In this document: piece after piece, positions 60,161 to 64,000 of the stretch
How positions within the stretch are numbered: the stretch's first letter is position 1
How the letters are laid out: every line of letters begins with the position of its first letter
Assembly (NCBI GenBank): GCA_016874095.1
Contig: VGVH01000006.1
Coordinates: 1-64,000 of the forward strand
Direction of reading: 5' to 3'
DNA length: 64,000 nucleotides
Origin: Gammaproteobacteria bacterium
GTDB taxonomy: Bacteria; Pseudomonadota; Gammaproteobacteria; Steroidobacterales; GCA-2729495
Made by a program: the position numbers and the translations under genes
The notes under the pieces: generated by a model
The model's database searches: none
What the model was told of the DNA's origin: nothing
What the model saw: the letters and a program-made list of their open reading frames with translations, nothing else

Positions 60161-63091
60161 TCAGTTGGCCGCTAACCGCGGCTGGCTGACCACGAGCGCG
60201 TAGTCCAGGCCGTCGAGGTTGACTGGAAAGCAACCTTGGTCGTTCGCCGACACTGGCGCTCGTGTAACAAACGAACTCCATTTCCTCCCTCGCAGGTCGC
60301 GCGATGCGGACGGGCAGACGACCGTTCTCGCAGGCGTCGCAGCCGTATTGCCAACGACCAGAAGCCAGTCGTCATCGCGTCGGTAGCCACTGACGAGAAC
60401 GTCGCGATCTTCGGCGCGCGCGGGCGGGTCGTCATGGAAGTAAGGCACGAATACTGCGTGTTCATACCCGAAAGCGCTCAGGCTCCGCGTGGCCCGGTTT
60501 GCTTCCTCGACATTGCACCACTGTGGCCAGACGCCGATGTCATGCAACATCAGCAATGCCATCAGGCCGCGCGTCGGCTGGACCATCCGGGCATGGCGAT
60601 CGTCGAACTCCGGCAGGAACATCGGTGCAAGCCCCCATTGCCTGCCGGAGAACTCGGCACGGAACGCGTCGAGGGTCGTGACATCGAGGTAGTTATCCTT
60701 GACGCGGCCACGAAACTGCTCGCCGTTGAGATATACATCGAAGAAAGACAGGGCCGGGATGCCGATGCTGCCGGACGTGTGAGCAACGACCAGCGCCTCC
60801 GACGAGGATGCGTCGACCTCCGCGCGGATGCTCTTGAAAAGCTCGCGATAAGCCAATATCGGAAACTCGCGCATTCGCTTGCCGTCGCGAGTGTAGCCAA
60901 GCCCCGCATCGGGAGCGTAACCACCCAGGATGGCTGTGTTGTCGAGATACAGGGCATCGATGCGGTAGTCGCGCATGAAGCTGCCCGTCTTTTTCGAGAT
61001 GAAGGGCGCCCAACCGCGGCCCCCGGGGGCCAGCATCGCAACCGCAGAGCGATAGGCCGATACGTCGGGCGGTGTGTCGATGACACCGAGCGACCACCAT
61101 TTCCTGGAGAAACCCCACTCTGGCGTGTTGGTGGCCACGCACGTCGGGCAGACGTAAGGCATCGGCTTCAGTCCGCGATTCCGATACGCGCCGAGACTTG
61201 CGCTAAAGGCCGCCGGGCTGGCCGGCTCCGGATACCCGTAGAACTTGAAGGAGTCGGTGTTGGGCTCTGGCCAGATCACGCGATGACTGGCGTCGTGAGC
61301 CGGATCCAGTCGCCAGCTCCGCCAGGACTTTGGCAGGCTCTTGATGGGCGTGCCCTGCAGGCCGAACGAGAAGCGCACTTCCTTCTGCGAAGGTGAACCC
61401 GCTCGCTTCACCCGAATGACCAGGTTTACGACATTGGCGCCACGCACGATCTCGACGGCGTCGTCGCCCAATGCATTCGGCCAACTCCGCGAAGTCTCGG
61501 CGAACCAGAACAGACCGCGATCGTCGTTTCCCAGCCAATAGAACGGCACGAATCCCGCTCTATCGACTCGACCGCGACCGCCAGCGAGACGACCCGAGAC
61601 CGGCCGCTCGGTATCCCACCGGTGCCGAAACTGCGCGACAGATGGACGAACGGGAATGCGAATCTCTATCGGACCTTCGAGCTCCGCTGGCCCAAGCGGT
61701 GTAATCGTCGTATCGAACCATGCCATGCCGTCGGGCTCGAACGTCGTTCGGACCATGACCTTCGCGCGCCCGCCTTCTATTGAAGCGCTGTCGAACCGCG
61801 AAACAACGACGGCTTCCTGTCCTCCCTTCGTAAGTTGCGCAGTCTGCACCAGTCCCGCGGCGGCAGCGCGTTCCGTAACCGAGCTCGCCACACCCAGATA
61901 AATCTCGATGGGCGCTGCGAGCAAAGGAGCCCCAGCCGCAGTGATCTGCCTGGGGAACAGAGAGTTTCGGTACTCATACTCGTGGTGCGCACCTCTGGCC
62001 CGGCCATTGACGAGCTCAAGACCTCTCGCGAAACGGAATCGGTCGCCGGCCGCCTCGTTACTTGCCGCCGGGTCCGGCACTCGCACTGACACGGTCTGCG
62101 GCACCAGGCCGGTGTCGTCACGCGAGAACGTCACCGTCAGGTCGTAGTCGCCAGGGGCAAGATCGGCTATGCGAAGCTTCGCGCTGGCCTGACCATTCGC
62201 GAGGTGCACAGGTGCCGAAACCAGTCTCTGCCGATCCCTGGAACCGATCGAGAATACGGCGGTCGTCCGCGCGTCGGCAGTGACCGCCGTGGACGCAGTG
62301 ACGCGGGCCACGAGGGTGGCCCCAAAGTCCTCGACCGAGTACCGCAGCTCGGCGGAGCGAACCGCCTTGCCGCTGGCGACTTGCCGTCGGCCAAGGAACG
62401 CCTGCCTGACCTGGGCCGGGGTCAGCGCCCGGTCATAGATACGAACTTCGTCGATCACCGAGGACGACAGGCGAAGCGTGCTCCAGGTCAGGTCTCCGAT
62501 CTGGAATTGACCGCCTGTCGACTGAGGCAACACGGCTGCGATCGGCTCGTCCGTCTGGGCCACGCCGTCGACATAGGCGAGCACGCCGTCCTCGGACCAG
62601 GTACCTGCGATGTGCCGCCACTGTCGCGGAGCCCAGTCGGCGTCCCTCGCACTGAAGTGATATGGCCCCTGCTCCGCGTCATCCGTGCCCAGCATGAGCA
62701 GTCGCGGCGAGTCGAGATACTTGTACAGATAGAGGGCCCCGACGTCGCGCATCTGGAAGAACACGTGGAACTTGCCGTCGAAACCGTCCCAGTCGACCGG
62801 CGCGACCCACATTTCGACGGTACCCTGCCGCCGGTCTATGACTCCACGTGCGGGATAACTGACACTGCCGGATTTCGGCCCGGCCAGCAGGGCGTTGCCG
62901 AAACGCCCGGGAACCAGGCGCGGGAAACCCGACTTGTCGGCTGAAAGCCGGCTGTCGTCGCGCATGGTCGCTTCGAATCCGCTGTCGAATGATGCGTAGA
63001 AGACTGGGTCCGGCTGGGCAGCAGCGTTGCCTGTCGCCGCCAAGGCTGAACCCAGCCATGCAGCGACCATGGTCGCAAGACGTGTGCGCAC
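60161..63091 (-). CDS. exported LamG-domain protein with glycoside-hydrolase-like C-terminus
   Basis: About 976 residues from GTG 63091, which precedes a signal peptide (RTRLATMVAAWLGSALAATG, cut after NAAAQ); ATG 63070 is an alternative. Residues 30-220 are a concanavalin/LamG jelly-roll (FYASFDSGFEATM, RQGTVEMWVAPVDWDGFDG, WRHIAGTWSEDGVLAYVDGV, IDEVRIYDRALTPAQVRQAF). A beta-rich middle follows. The last half has FVPFYWLGNDDRGLFWFAET, as in DUF6067/GH123-like proteins, then YRIDALYLDNTAILGGYAPD and ALSFFDVYLNGEQFRGRV. These suggest a TIM-barrel hydrolase for an extracellular glycan. It lies 18 bases upstream of the flippase operon, probably in it. Substrate unknown. Confidence 0.75.
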   Translation of the reverse strand: MRTRLATMVAAWLGSALAATGNAAAQPDPVFYASFDSGFEATMRDDSRLSADKSGFPRLVPGRFGNALLAGPKSGSVSYPARGVIDRRQGTVEMWVAPVDWDGFDGKFHVFFQMRDVGALYLYKYLDSPRLLMLGTDDAEQGPYHFSARDADWAPRQWRHIAGTWSEDGVLAYVDGVAQTDEPIAAVLPQSTGGQFQIGDLTWSTLRLSSSVIDEVRIYDRALTPAQVRQAFLGRRQVASGKAVRSAELRYSVEDFGATLVARVTASTAVTADARTTAVFSIGSRDRQRLVSAPVHLANGQASAKLRIADLAPGDYDLTVTFSRDDTGLVPQTVSVRVPDPAASNEAAGDRFRFARGLELVNGRARGAHHEYEYRNSLFPRQITAAGAPLLAAPIEIYLGVASSVTERAAAAGLVQTAQLTKGGQEAVVVSRFDSASIEGGRAKVMVRTTFEPDGMAWFDTTITPLGPAELEGPIEIRIPVRPSVAQFRHRWDTERPVSGRLAGGRGRVDRAGFVPFYWLGNDDRGLFWFAETSRSWPNALGDDAVEIVRGANVVNLVIRVKRAGSPSQKEVRFSFGLQGTPIKSLPKSWRSWRLDPAHDASHRVIWPEPNTDSFKFYGYPEPASPAAFSASLGAYRNRGLKPMPYVCPTCVATNTPEWGFSRKWWSLGVIDTPPDVSAYRSAVAMLAPGGRGWAPFISKKTGSFMRDYRIDALYLDNTAILGGYAPDAGLGYTRDGKRMREFPILAYRELFKSIRAEVDASSSEALVVAHTSGSIGIPALSFFDVYLNGEQFRGRVKDNYLDVTTLDAFRAEFSGRQWGLAPMFLPEFDDRHARMVQPTRGLMALLMLHDIGVWPQWCNVEEANRATRSLSAFGYEHAVFVPYFHDDPPARAEDRDVLVSGYRRDDDWLLVVGNTAATPARTVVCPSASRDLRGRKWSSFVTRAPVSANDQGCFPVNLDGLDYALVVSQPRLAAN

Positions 63092-63155
63092 GCGGCAGCG
63101 ATAGCTGCGACTGGCGGGAGTGCCGACGCACAAGTTGACACCCACGCGATTGACG

Positions 63156-64000
63156 CTAAGCGCTAGGCTCGACGACCTGCTGCCGTAGGCCCGCGGCGGC
63201 TTCGCCAGAGGCGCTCGCCTCATGGCGACGCATCCCACCCACCGGCAACCCCATCCGCAGCCGGTCGCGCAGGACCGAGCGGAGGACGGGCGCGCCGATG
63301 GTGGTGAGCTCCTCGGAGAATGCGTAGACGAGGGCGAGGTCGCAGAGCGTGTTGACGAGCCGCGGGATGCCGTCGCTGGCCGCGGCGATAAGGCGGATGG
63401 CGGCGGGGGTGAAGAGCTCGGGGTTGCCACCGGCGACAGTGAGGCGGTGGGCGATGTAGGCGGTCACGTCGGCCAGGTTCAAGGGCGCGAGGTTGTAGGC
63501 GACGGAGACGCGCTGGGTGAGCTGGCGCAGTTCCTGCTTCTGCAGGAGCTGCTGGAGTTCGGGCTGGCCGACCAGGATCAGGTGAAGGAGATAATCCTTC
63601 TGGGCGTTGACGTTGGAGAGCATGCGCAGCTCCTCGAGGCCTTGCACGCCCATGTTCTGCGCTTCGTCGACGATGAGCACGACGGGCCGGCCGGCCGCGT
63701 GCTCGCGGATCAGGAACTGCACGAAGTCGTCGTAGAGCTCGACCTTGCTCTTGCCCTTGTAGTCGAGGCCGAAGACCATCATGATCCACTCGGCCATTTC
63801 ACCGAAATTGTTGTGGGTGAAATTGATCAGGCCCACACGCAGTTCGCGCTGGACCTCATCGAGCAGCCGGTTGATCAGGGTCGTCTTGCCGCAGCCGACC
63901 TCGCCGGTGATGACCGTGAAGCCCTGGCGGTTCTGGATGCTGTACTGAAGGAGCGTCAGCGCGGTGCCGTGGCGCTTCGACATGTACAGGAACGACGGGT
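63156..64000 (-). CDS. GspA/ExeA-like AAA ATPase of an exosortase/EPS locus (partial, runs off right edge)
   Basis: About 281 codons are in the window; the N-terminus lies beyond 64000. The first visible residues, P-S-F-L-Y-M-S-K-R-H, are the usual D-P-x-F-L-Y region some 20 residues after the start in this family, so an internal ATG is not taken as the start. Walker A is GFTVITGEVGCGKTTLINRL and Walker B PVVLIVDEAQNMGVQGLEEL. IPRLVNTLCDLALVYAF is the sensor-2-like segment. The relatives I know are GspA/ExeA and the XrtA-associated ATPase found in exosortase loci, which probably drives EPS export or chain-length control. There is little space (about 65 bases) before the LamG gene. Confidence 0.88.
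   Translation of the reverse strand, partial: PSFLYMSKRHGTALTLLQYSIQNRQGFTVITGEVGCGKTTLINRLLDEVQRELRVGLINFTHNNFGEMAEWIMMVFGLDYKGKSKVELYDDFVQFLIREHAAGRPVVLIVDEAQNMGVQGLEELRMLSNVNAQKDYLLHLILVGQPELQQLLQKQELRQLTQRVSVAYNLAPLNLADVTAYIAHRLTVAGGNPELFTPAAIRLIAAASDGIPRLVNTLCDLALVYAFSEELTTIGAPVLRSVLRDRLRMGLPVGGMRRHEASASGEAAAGLRQQVVEPSA

Noticed and set aside
1..64000. CRISPR arrays, restriction or toxin-antitoxin defence genes, prophage or integrase
   Set aside because: No regularly spaced repeats and no Cas, nuclease, integrase or phage proteins were seen on either strand.

Overview
The window is a GC-rich stretch of bacterial chromosome. It most resembles an uncultured gammaproteobacterium of the Steroidobacter/Nevskia/Chromatiales kind; this is inferred from family content (LLM flavoenzymes, NhaD, XanB2-like chorismatase, XrtD exosortase, GspA/ExeA-like ATPase), because no rRNA, tRNA or other phylogenetic marker is present.

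Bases 1-5.2 kb hold a partial TPR-secretin lipoprotein, exported proteins of unknown role, a Sel1-repeat protein and the wreck of an IS91-type transposase. Bases 5.3-15 kb hold an unusual accessory block. An exported two-domain chelatase-like protein is translationally coupled to an LLM flavin oxidoreductase. A paralogous LLM gene is followed by an exported HemF (coproporphyrinogen oxidase)-like protein. Around these lie a PQQ-type sugar dehydrogenase, a beta-propeller protein, an NhaD-type antiporter and a truncated DUF1838 gene. Bases 15-28.7 kb mix intact genes (XanB2-like chorismatase, B12-type radical SAM, GT2, SGNH protein, dihydropyrimidinase-like amidohydrolase, asparagine synthase, VAO-type FAD oxidase, trypsin-like protease) with broken ones: a ketosynthase tail, a GT39-like piece, a LysR piece, a methyltransferase with two lesions and a second, internally deleted copy of the FAD oxidase.

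From 28.7 kb to the right edge the window is a large polysaccharide locus. It has three MOP-family flippases, two O-antigen-type polymerases, several GT4 glycosyltransferases, WecG/TagA, two heparinase-like proteins, two sugar-type dehydrogenases, a second asparagine synthase and a six-gene minus-strand run (heparinase-like, GT4, exosortase D with fused EpsI domain, carbamoyltransferase, SxtJ, DUF5989). The right edge is a GspA/ExeA-like ATPase of the kind found in exosortase/EPS loci. The likely overall role is synthesis, polymerisation and export of an acylated or carbamoylated exopolysaccharide, together with processing of exosortase-tagged proteins whose genes are not in this window.

Two things stand out. 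First, both LLM paralogues sit beside exported homologues of haem-pathway enzymes, which suggests an undescribed extracytoplasmic tetrapyrrole-related module. Second, about ten gene remnants occur in 64 kb, several with a single identifiable lesion, which implies recent gene loss.
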